Assembly (NCBI GenBank): GCA_020636575.1
Contig: JACJXP010000001.1
Span: 1,302,001 to 1,366,000, forward strand
Source: Chitinophagales bacterium
GTDB lineage: Bacteria; Bacteroidota; Bacteroidia; Chitinophagales; Chitinophagaceae
Reading direction: 5' to 3'
Length of the DNA stretch: 64,000 nucleotides
The notes beneath the pieces were generated by a model, which saw only the letters and a program-made list of their open reading frames with translations, did not search any database and was not told where the DNA came from. This document shows, in pieces, positions 17,126-25,827 of the stretch (its first letter is position 1; each line of letters begins with the position of its first letter). Both the position numbers and the translations under genes were made by a program.

Positions 17126-18775
17126 CTAAGCGCTTCCTGTTTTATCTTTCACAATCTGGTCAAGCGATTTGACTTTTGCAAATATTAATAAGCCGCCAAG
17201 GATTGCAGCAACTGCAATAATGCCAAAGAAGATTCTTTTGTCAGGTATTTTATCCCAGAAAGTTGCCATTACACCAGCTACTTTTCCGCCCAGGGAAGTG
17301 GAGAGGAACCATCCACCCATCATTAATGCAGTTAATCTTTGCGGGGCAAGTTTTGAGACAAAGGAAAGTCCAATAGGACTTAAACAGATCTCACTAACCG
17401 TAAATATTCCGTAGGTAAGAAATAACCAGTAGCTACTGGTTTTATGGGTATAGATACTTGGAACAGACATTACTGCAAATACCATAATTAATGCGCTTAT
17501 CCCTGAAATAATTAATGCCCAGGCAAATTTACTGGCAGTGCTTACAGGTTTTCGTCGTCTTGCCCTCCATGCAAAGAATGCAATTAAAATAGGAGTTAGC
17601 GCAACAATAAAGAAAGGGTTGATAGATTGAAAGAGTTCCGTGTTGCCTACTTTGGCAACACCATCCTTAGGCCATTTGTCTTTTGGCATATTGACAAAGT
17701 AAGGATCAGGCCCCATCGTTTTTATTGCATTACCAGAATCATCAGTCACCACTCTCATATAACTGTCAAGACTATCTACTTCTTGTGGTTTTGTTTCCAG
17801 GTTCTGCAACGCATATACTGCATCGGCAGGTTTTTCCATAAATTTTGGAATAGATCTATCTGTGTGCGACTCTGCCCAGATAGTAAGACCAGTTGAGTTT
17901 TGATTATAGATGGTCCAAAAGATTACAGATACAGCAAAAACGAATAATAATGCACCAATACCCTTTTTAGCATCTCCTTCTTCTTTTTTCCAAAGGCTGA
18001 TATAAAAGAAAATGACAGGGACACAGGCAAATATGAATGCGTCTGCAGAATCACTTCCAAAGATGTTATTAGGAATAATCCAGCCTAATACAGCAAAAAC
18101 GATCATTGGAATAAATACGGTACTTAATATTTTAGAAGTAGGCATATCGCCTTTTTCCATCGGTTTTTTTACATCATAGTTCTTTATATGCTTGAGATTA
18201 ATAGCAAGAGCTATAAGGCCGATGATAAGCCCAACGCCTGCTGCAGAAAAAGCAGCTTGCCAGCCAATCCTGTTACGAAGAATGGCGGCAACAAAATTGC
18301 AGAAGAAAGCACCGATATTAATACCCATGTAAAAGATATTATAGGCGTTATCCTTCAGGGGCTTCAGGTCCTCCCTATTGTACATGTTTCCAAGCAAAGT
18401 GGAAATATTTGGTTTGAAAAAACCATTACCTATAATAATCAGTCCCATTGCAATGTAAGCTGTATAGTCTCCGGGTAAGGCAATGGTAAGATAACCTGCT
18501 GCCATCAACGCACCACCAATAAAAATAGATTTGATATAGCCAAGATATCTGTCCGCAAGTAAGCCTCCGATAAAAGGGGTTAAATAAACAAGGGCAATAA
18601 AAGTGCCCACTACATCTGCTCCCATCGCTTTCGGAAGATCTTTACCACTACTGTTGGTAAGAAATAAGAGCAGGATGCCTACCATCAGGTAGTAACCGAA
18701 ACGTTCCCACATTTCTGTGAAAAATAATACGTATAATCCTTTAGGATGTTTGCCGGTATTTTCTAGTTGGTTCAT
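17126..18775 (-). CDS. Proton-dependent oligopeptide transporter (POT/PTR family), copy 2
   Basis: A 549-residue peptide:proton symporter of the POT family. It has GLYVLFFTEMWERFGYYLMVGILLLF, FIGGLLADRYLGYIKSI, NIFYMGINIGAFFCNFVAAILRN and the late SPIGLSFVSKLAPQRLTALMMGGWFLSTSLGGKVAG. The periplasmic-side insert (about residues 310-370) differs most from copy 1, suggesting different peptide preference or regulation; this is inference. Tandem POT genes are common in peptide-using Bacteroidota. Confidence 0.93.
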   Translation of the reverse strand: MNQLENTGKHPKGLYVLFFTEMWERFGYYLMVGILLLFLTNSSGKDLPKAMGADVVGTFIALVYLTPFIGGLLADRYLGYIKSIFIGGALMAAGYLTIALPGDYTAYIAMGLIIIGNGFFKPNISTLLGNMYNREDLKPLKDNAYNIFYMGINIGAFFCNFVAAILRNRIGWQAAFSAAGVGLIIGLIALAINLKHIKNYDVKKPMEKGDMPTSKILSTVFIPMIVFAVLGWIIPNNIFGSDSADAFIFACVPVIFFYISLWKKEEGDAKKGIGALLFVFAVSVIFWTIYNQNSTGLTIWAESHTDRSIPKFMEKPADAVYALQNLETKPQEVDSLDSYMRVVTDDSGNAIKTMGPDPYFVNMPKDKWPKDGVAKVGNTELFQSINPFFIVALTPILIAFFAWRARRRKPVSTASKFAWALIISGISALIMVFAVMSVPSIYTHKTSSYWLFLTYGIFTVSEICLSPIGLSFVSKLAPQRLTALMMGGWFLSTSLGGKVAGVMATFWDKIPDKRIFFGIIAVAAILGGLLIFAKVKSLDQIVKDKTGSA

Positions 18776-18922
18776 ACAGCAGTTTTATTTATTAATCAGA
18801 GTCAGTTAAGTATGAGCATACAAAATACAGAAATTTACCCACCCATAAATTTTTCCTGCTATCTTTAACATCGGTAGCAACCTTTTATTGGCATTGATCA
18901 ACAGCTTCATATTTAATCAACT

Positions 18923-20203
18923 ATGCGTATCCTCTTGTTAGGCTCTGGGGGCAGGGAACATGCACTTGCCCTAAAAATCTCTCAAAGTGAACTATGTGAT
19001 GAGCTTTTTATAGCTCCCGGTAATGCAGGTACGGCTGATTGTGGTACTAACCTGCCGTTTTCGGTAACTGATTTTGACTCTATCAAAAGCTTTTGTAAGT
19101 CGGAAAAGATCGATATGGTTTTAGTGGGACCGGAGGAGCCTTTGGTAAAAGGGGTAACTGATATTTTGCATGAAGATGATGAGCTAAAGAATATGAAGAT
19201 CATAGGTCCTCCAAAAAAGGCTGCTCAACTGGAGGGCAGCAAAGCATTTGCAAAGGCTTTTATGATGCGGCATAATATTCCTACTGCTACTTACAAAGAA
19301 TTTACATTGGAGAATTACCAGGAAGGAGTAACCTACCTGCAGGAGCATAGCCTTCCTATTGTATTAAAAGCGGATGGGCTTGCAGCTGGTAAGGGGGTAG
19401 TTATATGCGAGAATCCTCTTGAAGCCATTGCGGAATTTGAATTGATGATACAACGGGCAAAATTTGGCGAAGCCAGTAAAAAAGTAGTGGTGGAACAGTT
19501 TCTGAAAGGAATTGAAATATCTGTATTTGCAATAACAGATGGCAAAAACTATGTTTTATTGCCTGAAGCCAAAGATTACAAAAGGGTTGGAGAAGGAGAT
19601 ACAGGCCTCAATACCGGCGGTATGGGTGCTGTAAGCCCGGTACCATTTGTAGATGCAGCTTTAATGAAAAAGATTGAAGAGAAAGTAGTGATGCCGACTG
19701 TTGATGGCTTGCAAAAAGAAGGGATAGACTACTGTGGGTTTATCTTTTTTGGATTAATGATTGCGGATGGAGAACCGTACATGATCGAGTATAACTGCCG
19801 GATGGGTGATCCGGAAACAGAGGTAGTGATCCCCCGATTAAAAACTGATCTTGTTGAATTGTTAGTGGCAGCAGCTGACGGAAAACTTGATAAAATAAAA
19901 GTTGAAACAGATACCAGGACAGCCTGCACTGTTGTCGCAGTAAGTGGTGGCTATCCCGGTGATTATAAAAAAGGATATAATATAAAAGGGCTTGCAGATA
20001 TTGATTCTCAAAAAAGTCTCCTTTTCCATATGGGAACAATAGCAGAGGATGGTGAAATAAAAACTAATGGTGGCAGGGTATTATGCATCAGCTCTTATGG
20101 CCACTCTGTTTTGGAAGCCGTAGAAACTTCAAAAAAAGAAATGGAGAAACTGTTCTTTACCGGGCTTACCTATAGAAAAGATATCGGGTTTGAGTTCTCA
20201 TAA
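18923..20203 (+). CDS. purD: Phosphoribosylamine-glycine ligase
   Basis: PurD joins glycine to phosphoribosylamine using ATP, the second step of purine synthesis. The 426-residue protein has the N-terminal MRILLLGSGGREHALALKIS, the ATP-grasp block LPIVLKADGLAAGKGVVI, the family signature GDTGLNTGGMGAVSPVP, and the metal-binding end of the ATP-grasp YMIEYNCRMGDPETEVVIPRL. The C-terminal domain ending LTYRKDIGF is complete. It is a single gene flanked by unrelated genes. A weak -7-like TATCTTTA lies at 18860-18867. Confidence 0.96.
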   Translation: MRILLLGSGGREHALALKISQSELCDELFIAPGNAGTADCGTNLPFSVTDFDSIKSFCKSEKIDMVLVGPEEPLVKGVTDILHEDDELKNMKIIGPPKKAAQLEGSKAFAKAFMMRHNIPTATYKEFTLENYQEGVTYLQEHSLPIVLKADGLAAGKGVVICENPLEAIAEFELMIQRAKFGEASKKVVVEQFLKGIEISVFAITDGKNYVLLPEAKDYKRVGEGDTGLNTGGMGAVSPVPFVDAALMKKIEEKVVMPTVDGLQKEGIDYCGFIFFGLMIADGEPYMIEYNCRMGDPETEVVIPRLKTDLVELLVAAADGKLDKIKVETDTRTACTVVAVSGGYPGDYKKGYNIKGLADIDSQKSLLFHMGTIAEDGEIKTNGGRVLCISSYGHSVLEAVETSKKEMEKLFFTGLTYRKDIGFEFS

Positions 20204-20237
20204 ACTGCGCTGCTGGTCTTAACCCCGGGTAATGTGC

Positions 20238-20245
20238 TACATTTG
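20238..20245 (+). promoter_or_regulatory. -7 element of the tryptophan dioxygenase gene
   Basis: TACATTTG, an exact TAnnTTTG match, 26 bases before the ATG at 20271. This places the start codon downstream and argues against the TTG at 20265 as the start. Confidence 0.5.
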
Positions 20246-20270
20246 ATCAGTTAAAAGCGATTCTTTGCAC

Positions 20271-21272
20271 ATGGAAGTACATTACCACGATTATTTACAG
20301 CTTGATAGAATACTGAATTCACAACTTCCCGAAAGTGATAAGCATGGGTTAGAGGCCCATGATGAAATGCTGTTCATAGTTATTCATCAGGCCTATGAAC
20401 TCTGGTTCAAGCAGCTTCATTTTGAAACAGATTCAATAGCCACTATTATGAGCAAACCTTCGCTCAATGATAATTCCCCGGAATTGCAGACAGTGGTGCA
20501 TCGGATGAATCGCATGGTAACTATTTTAAGAGTGCTGGTCCACCAGGTTGATATTATGGAAACCATGACGCCGATGGATTTCCTTGATTTCCGGGATATG
20601 TTACGACCTGCATCAGGATTTCAAAGCTGGCAGTTCAAAGAACTGGAAGCAAAACTTGGGCTTAAGTTTGAGCATCGTCATGGTAAAGAATATTATACCT
20701 CTCAATTAAGGGACGAACATATCAGTATTATAAAAAAAGCCGAAACTGGAAGATCTCTTTTGCAACTGTTGAATGCCTGGCTGGAAAGAATGCCTTTTTT
20801 ATCAGATGGGGCAGATGATGCATTCTGGAAAAGTTATAAGGAGGTTTACCGAACCAGTTTGGCTGATGCAGAAAAAAATAATCTGAACGAATTTGATGTT
20901 GTTTTTTTTAATAATGCAGCGGAGCGAAGTTTATCACCCGCTGCCTGCAGATCCGCCTTATTCATTATGCTTTACCGTGGCTACCCTATTCTTCAACTCC
21001 CTTTTCAATTGCTGAATGCCTTACTGGAAATTGATGAGCAGCTTAGTTCGTGGCGTTATCGGCATATGAACATGGTGCATCGGATGATCGGTAGCAGGAT
21101 CGGAACTGGCGGTAGTTCGGGCAAGGATTATTTAAAATCAGCAGCAGAGAAGCACTATATTTTTAAAGAAATAGCACAGCTCAACAGCTTTTTAATAGAA
21201 AGAAGAAAGCTGCCTGTTTTGTCTTCTGCTATTGAAAAAGAACTTGGGTTTGTAGCAGATACAACTTCTTAG
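20271..21272 (+). CDS. kynA: Tryptophan 2,3-dioxygenase
   Basis: A haem enzyme that opens the indole ring of tryptophan to N-formylkynurenine, the first step of the kynurenine pathway. Of 333 residues, the key family blocks are the N-terminal YHDYLQLDRILNSQ, the active-site helix HDEMLFIVIHQAYELWFKQLHFE, RMVTILRVLVHQVDIMETMTPMDFLDFRDML and, near the C-terminus, HMNMVHRMIGSRIGTGGSSGKDYL, which supplies the proximal haem histidine and the GTGGSSG loop. The ATG at 20271 is preferred. Other kynurenine genes are not in the window. Confidence 0.95.
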   Translation: MEVHYHDYLQLDRILNSQLPESDKHGLEAHDEMLFIVIHQAYELWFKQLHFETDSIATIMSKPSLNDNSPELQTVVHRMNRMVTILRVLVHQVDIMETMTPMDFLDFRDMLRPASGFQSWQFKELEAKLGLKFEHRHGKEYYTSQLRDEHISIIKKAETGRSLLQLLNAWLERMPFLSDGADDAFWKSYKEVYRTSLADAEKNNLNEFDVVFFNNAAERSLSPAACRSALFIMLYRGYPILQLPFQLLNALLEIDEQLSSWRYRHMNMVHRMIGSRIGTGGSSGKDYLKSAAEKHYIFKEIAQLNSFLIERRKLPVLSSAIEKELGFVADTTS

Positions 21273-21736
21273 AAAGTATATCTTACTCCCAGGCCTCCCC
21301 AGCCGCTATAAAAGCCACGATTATCTCCAAATTCAAAGGAAGGCTGCCAGTCAAGAGAAATATTGATAGGGGCGCCGTTAAACTTGTAATCAAGTCCGAG
21401 CACACCGTCAATGCCGGCGAATGCACCATCACCATTTCTTGTATTATAAAAACCTATGTGAGCGCCGGGGCCAATATACCATTGTAATCCTTGAGCTCCA
21501 TTGATCGGCCCATGTATTTCATACAGCCCTGTTATCCTTGTTCCCCTGTTCCAGAAATAACCGATAAGCTCAAGCGCATTATTACCATTTACAAAATGTT
21601 TGAAAGAAATTCCACCCCCGTCCCAAACCTTCACACCTAATGCAGTTCGATAAGTTGATCCTGAAGCACTTTTACTTTGCGCATTTGAAAACAATACAAA
21701 TAAAAGCGCAGTGATTGATAACAATATTCTTCTCAT
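21269..21736 (-). CDS. Small secreted or outer membrane beta-barrel protein, function unknown
   Basis: A 155-residue protein with a signal peptide (MRRILLSITALLFVLFSNA-Q; start 21736 chosen for this reason, the longer frame adding 12 polar residues). The mature part consists of alternating short strands rich in Gly and aromatics (ALGVKVWDGGGISFKHF, ALELIGYFWN, LQWYIGPGAHIGFY, INISLDWQPSFEF) and ends with ...GVRYTF, a terminal aromatic typical of outer membrane barrels. An 8-strand barrel would fit the length. The gene overlaps the convergent tryptophan dioxygenase gene by 4 bases. Confidence 0.72.
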   Translation of the reverse strand: MRRILLSITALLFVLFSNAQSKSASGSTYRTALGVKVWDGGGISFKHFVNGNNALELIGYFWNRGTRITGLYEIHGPINGAQGLQWYIGPGAHIGFYNTRNGDGAFAGIDGVLGLDYKFNGAPINISLDWQPSFEFGDNRGFYSGWGGLGVRYTF

Positions 21737-21804
21737 AAAATGAATTTTGATTTTCTTTCTATACTGTGCCATTATTATGCCAGAATGTTAAGCCAGTGAT
21801 TTAC

Positions 21805-23019
21805 TCAACGTAATTGTTGATTTTTTCCTTTGATATTCAACAAGAAGTAAAGGCAAACAAATAATGAAACAATGGAAGTAATAATAAATGTATAACTGCT
21901 GCCAAAGCCTGTCCAGATTGCCCCGGCAATGATGCTTGCAAATAAAGTACATACACTTTCTGTACTTGTATAAAAACCAATGGCAGTGGCTGTATTTTGA
22001 TCATGTGCCATATTGGTGATCCATGCTTTTACCACGCCTTCCGTTGCGGCTGCATATATCCCATATATGGCAAATAGTATAAAGATCAGTGGTGTGGAAG
22101 GTATAGCAGCAAAGCCCGCATAGACAAGTGTGAAAAGAAACAGGCCAAAGACAATTACTTTTTTATTACCAAATTTATCAGCTAATATTCCTGCAGGATA
22201 GGCTGCTAATGCATATACCAGGTTGTAAAAAATATAAGCAGCAATTGTGATCGTATCTGAATTGAGTTCAGCTTGCCCGATCCGCATTGTGGTATCGCCA
22301 ATAGTTTCTTTTGTGATTAATAATAAAAAAACATCCGAACTGTTGAATAAAGCGAATAATAGTAAGGGTGGAACTGTTCTCTTAAATTCCTTCGGGGCTA
22401 CTTTCCAGTAACCAAAAAAAGAAAAGAAATTGCCACGACCCAATGTAGATGTAGGTTGTTTTTTTTCTTTTAGCAGAAAGATCAAAGTCACTGAAATAAT
22501 ACCGGGAATAAAGGCAAAATAAAAAAGTGTTGTATAGCTTCCGGGGTAGAAATACAGGAATAATAATGCGATGACCGGGCCTGATGCAGCTCCAACCGTA
22601 TCCATTCCCCGGTGAAATCCGAAAACCCTGGCTTTAGTCTCTTTGGTAGCTTGTTGGGACAATAAAGCATCACGGGCAGCAGTACGAATACCCTTGCCTA
22701 ACCTATCTATCGAACGGACAAAAAATATCCATACAGGCCATACGAAAACCGCCATCAGGGGCTTGGATATGGCGCTGAGTAAGTAGCCAGTCTTTACAAA
22801 GGGTAACCGAAGCCCCTTTTGATCACTCATTTTACCAAAATAACCCTTGCTGATACCGGCGGTAAAACTTACAACTCCTTCCAGAATGCCGATCAGTAAT
22901 GCGCTAAACCCGATCTCCTTCAGGTACACAGGAATTACAGGATATAGCATCTCGCTGGCAATATCAGCAAACAAGCTAACTAAAGAAAGTATCCAGACCG
23001 TCCTGGTGATAACCCGCAT
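21805..23019 (-). CDS. MFS transporter
   Basis: A 404-residue inner membrane protein with about 12 hydrophobic segments and the MFS fold. The loop 2-3 motif appears as GYFGKMSDQKGLRLP, and DRLGKGIRTAARDALL is a family block of the YajR/bacilysin-exporter-like group, in which it follows the fourth helix. ILADKFGNKKV repeats the loop motif in the C-terminal half. The transported compound is unknown. It stands alone, 32 bases upstream of the small barrel gene on the same strand, so they may be co-transcribed. Confidence 0.88.
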   Translation of the reverse strand: MRVITRTVWILSLVSLFADIASEMLYPVIPVYLKEIGFSALLIGILEGVVSFTAGISKGYFGKMSDQKGLRLPFVKTGYLLSAISKPLMAVFVWPVWIFFVRSIDRLGKGIRTAARDALLSQQATKETKARVFGFHRGMDTVGAASGPVIALLFLYFYPGSYTTLFYFAFIPGIISVTLIFLLKEKKQPTSTLGRGNFFSFFGYWKVAPKEFKRTVPPLLLFALFNSSDVFLLLITKETIGDTTMRIGQAELNSDTITIAAYIFYNLVYALAAYPAGILADKFGNKKVIVFGLFLFTLVYAGFAAIPSTPLIFILFAIYGIYAAATEGVVKAWITNMAHDQNTATAIGFYTSTESVCTLFASIIAGAIWTGFGSSYTFIITSIVSLFVCLYFLLNIKGKNQQLR

Positions 23020-23165
23020 TTACTGAAGATAAAATCATTTTAATTGTTCAGCTATAATTTTTGTATTGCAACTGTCAATAAAAAAATCTTTGACTAAGGG
23101 TGTTTTGCTTTGCTAATTCAAATTATTTCCGCCACCTTTGTCTCCATTAAATCCGATATAAATTA

Positions 23166-24191
23166 ATGGGACTTTTTAACTGGTTTACACAAGAGATCGC
23201 CATTGACCTTGGCACTGCAAATACCCTGATAATTCACAACGATGAAGTAGTAGTAAATGAACCCAGCATTGTTGCGCTTGACCGAAACAATCCAAAGAAT
23301 GTATTGGCGGTCGGAAAAAAAGCGTTGATGATGCATGAAAAAACCCACGAAAGCATCCGTACAGTTCGTCCGCTCAAGGATGGTGTGATCGCCGATTTCA
23401 ATGCTGCTGAGCTGATGATCAGGGAATTGATCAAGCTTGTTTATCCCAAAAAACCCATGTTTCCTCCAAGCTGGAGGATGATGATATGTATCCCATCTTC
23501 TATTACTGAGGTAGAGAAAAGAGCTGTTCGTGACAGTGCTGAACAGGCCGGGGCCAAGGAAGTGTACCTGATCCATGAGCCTATGGCTGCTGCTTTAGGT
23601 ATTGGTATTGATGTTGAGGAACCTGTCGGAAACATGATCATTGATATTGGTGGTGGTACTACTGGCATTACCGTTATTGCCCTGGCAGGTATTGTTTGTG
23701 ATCAGAGTATTCGTATTGCTGGTGATGAATTTACTGCGGATATCATGGAAGCATTACGTCGTTATCATAGCTTATTGATTGGTGAAAGAACAGCGGAACA
23801 AATAAAGATCCAGGTTGGTGCTGCTATGAAAGATATTGATAATCCACCAGACGATTTTCCGGTTAATGGCCGTGACCTTGTAACCGGTATCCCCAAACAG
23901 ATACAGGTAAGCTACCAGGAAATAGCAGAGGCGTTGGATAAAAGTATCTTTAAAATTGAAGAAGCTATTTTGAAAGCTTTGGAGCAAACACCTCCTGAAT
24001 TGGCAGCAGATATTTACCGTAGAGGATTATATATAACCGGGGGCGGTGCATTGCTCAGGGGATTGGATAAAAGGCTTAGTAATAAGATAAAACTGCCGGT
24101 TCATGTGGCAGATGACCCGCTGAAAAGTGTGGTTAGAGGTACGGGGATTGCTCTTAAAAATTACGACAAGTATCCTTTTGTAATGCGATAG
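23166..24191 (+). CDS. mreB: Rod shape-determining protein MreB
   Basis: A bacterial actin of 341 residues that forms filaments under the inner membrane and directs the elongation machinery. ATP-binding blocks are visible: phosphate 1 EIAIDLGTANTLI, phosphate 2 NMIIDIGGGTTGITVIAL and adenosine YITGGGALLRGLDKRL. The N-terminal FNWFTQEIAIDLG resembles the membrane-tethering start of MreB. It heads the operon mreB-mreC-mreD-PBP2-rodA. A possible -7 element CACCTTTG lies about 25 bases upstream of the ATG, one mismatch from consensus. Confidence 0.96.
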   Translation: MGLFNWFTQEIAIDLGTANTLIIHNDEVVVNEPSIVALDRNNPKNVLAVGKKALMMHEKTHESIRTVRPLKDGVIADFNAAELMIRELIKLVYPKKPMFPPSWRMMICIPSSITEVEKRAVRDSAEQAGAKEVYLIHEPMAAALGIGIDVEEPVGNMIIDIGGGTTGITVIALAGIVCDQSIRIAGDEFTADIMEALRRYHSLLIGERTAEQIKIQVGAAMKDIDNPPDDFPVNGRDLVTGIPKQIQVSYQEIAEALDKSIFKIEEAILKALEQTPPELAADIYRRGLYITGGGALLRGLDKRLSNKIKLPVHVADDPLKSVVRGTGIALKNYDKYPFVMR

Positions 24192-24284
24192 TCGGCCCGG
24201 CTTTTGGTGAATAGCAACCAGGATTTCGGCAGGTGCCGAACATTTAAATAAAAAAGTTTTTCAAACCCATATCGGGCCCGGGGA

Positions 24285-25160
24285 ATGCGTAATATCTTTC
24301 TTTTTATCAGCCGTTACAGAACTTTTTTTACTTTCCTGATATTACAGGTGGTAGCTCTATGGTTTCTTTTTAATTACAACCGGTTTCACCGCACAAAATT
24401 TTTAGGTATAGCCAATGAAATAACCGGACGTATCAATACACAATACAATAAGGTAGAAGATTATTTTGCTATGAAAGCAGAAAATCAGCGGTTGAATAGA
24501 CTTAATGACTCATTGATGAATTTGTTGCCGCAAAATTTTGACACCCCGGATACTTCTTACAGGCTGGTAAAAGATTCTGTTGCTTATGATACTACTGGCA
24601 GGATACGGCAATATGTCTGGCGGGATGCGAAAGTGATCTACAATACGATCAATTTTCAGAAAAACTACATTCAGTTAAACCGAGGGGCTAACCAGGGAGT
24701 CAGGGACAATATGTCCGTTATCAGTTCAGATGGAAGCGCTGTAGGGGTGGTGGTAAATGTAAGTCCTAATTACAGCGTAGTGATGAGCCTGTTGCATGTG
24801 CAAAGCAAACGAAGTGTGTTGCTGAAAAGAACAGGTAGCATGGGAATTATTGAGTGGGATGGCAAGAATCCTCATTACCTGGTGCTGCGAAATATTCCCC
24901 GTTCTGATTCTGTTGTGGTAGGCGATACCGTGCTGACCAATGTGTTCTCGGAGTTCCCGCCGGGTTTTATGGTAGGCCGTGTTGCGGAAGTAGTAAAGGA
25001 TAAAGGCAGCAACTTTCATATCCTTAAGATCAGGCCATCAGCTAATTTTTTCAGTTTACAACAGGTGCATGTTGTCGAAAAATTGCATTTGAATGAACAA
25101 AAAGAACTGCTGGAAGCAACCCGTAAAAAGATTGATGACCCTAAAAACTTTCCCGGTTGA
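24285..25160 (+). CDS. mreC: Rod shape-determining protein MreC
   Basis: A 291-residue periplasmic scaffold anchored by one N-terminal helix (about residues 12-30, FFTFLILQVVALWFLFNY). It has a coiled coil (about 55-85) and the MreC beta-barrel region with NYIQLNRGANQGVRDNMSVISSDGSAVGVVVNVSPNYSVVMSLLH. MreC links MreB/MreD inside to PBP2 outside. The 3' end overlaps mreD by 4 bases (TTGA), indicating translational coupling. Confidence 0.93.
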   Translation: MRNIFLFISRYRTFFTFLILQVVALWFLFNYNRFHRTKFLGIANEITGRINTQYNKVEDYFAMKAENQRLNRLNDSLMNLLPQNFDTPDTSYRLVKDSVAYDTTGRIRQYVWRDAKVIYNTINFQKNYIQLNRGANQGVRDNMSVISSDGSAVGVVVNVSPNYSVVMSLLHVQSKRSVLLKRTGSMGIIEWDGKNPHYLVLRNIPRSDSVVVGDTVLTNVFSEFPPGFMVGRVAEVVKDKGSNFHILKIRPSANFFSLQQVHVVEKLHLNEQKELLEATRKKIDDPKNFPG

Positions 25161-25690
25161 ACGATGCAGTAAAAAATATTGCCCGGATAGTTTTGTTTGT
25201 GCTTATACAGGTGTATTTGCTAAATAAGATCCCTTTCCTGCACCGTTTTATAGCGCCATATCTCTATTTTCTGCCACTTTTGTGGTTGCCGTTCTCCGTT
25301 TCCCGGCAATGGCTTCTATTTATTGGGTTTTTAACCGGCTTATTGCTCGATTATTTTATGATGACGCCGGGTTTACATGCTGCAGCCTGCCTGCTGATCA
25401 TGTATGTTCGGCCATTCCTGATCAATATCCTTACCCCAAAAGACATTTCTGAATTTAACTATAAGGAGCCCTCTCCAAAAGCCATGCAATGGACACCCTA
25501 CATGGTCTATGTTGTTATCCTAACCTTATTGCATCATTTCTATATGATACTGCTGGAATGGCTCAGTTTTGGAACTTTCCTGGATTTTTTAATAAAAGTG
25601 GTGGCGACAACCGGTATAAGTCTGCTAATGATCTTTGCAGTTGAGTTATTATTTCCGAGAAGACTTAAGTTCAGAACAAACACTGCGTAA
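25157..25690 (+). CDS. mreD: Rod shape-determining protein MreD, probable TTG start
   Basis: A 177-residue inner membrane protein with about five hydrophobic segments (for example IARIVLFVLIQVYLLNKIPF, LYFLPLLWLPFSV, LLFIGFLTGLLLDYF, LLIMYVRPFLINIL). It fits MreD of Bacteroidota (NDAVKNIARIVLFVLIQVYLLNKI near the start). The only start in a sensible place is TTG at 25157, which overlaps the mreC stop codon as TTGA; the ATG at 25164 is in another frame. It belongs to the elongasome and is required for cell width control in rods. Confidence 0.88.
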   Translation: MNDAVKNIARIVLFVLIQVYLLNKIPFLHRFIAPYLYFLPLLWLPFSVSRQWLLFIGFLTGLLLDYFMMTPGLHAAACLLIMYVRPFLINILTPKDISEFNYKEPSPKAMQWTPYMVYVVILTLLHHFYMILLEWLSFGTFLDFLIKVVATTGISLLMIFAVELLFPRRLKFRTNTA

Positions 25691-25827
25691 GAGAACCTGA
25701 TTTTCATAAATACAGTAGAAAATTTTCTTAAAACAATTTTTTATTTCCAAATAGATTTGGAAACCGGCTGTTCAAATTCTTATTTTGTAGAACTAATCTT
25801 TCTTATTATCCCCAGTAGTGATGTAGT

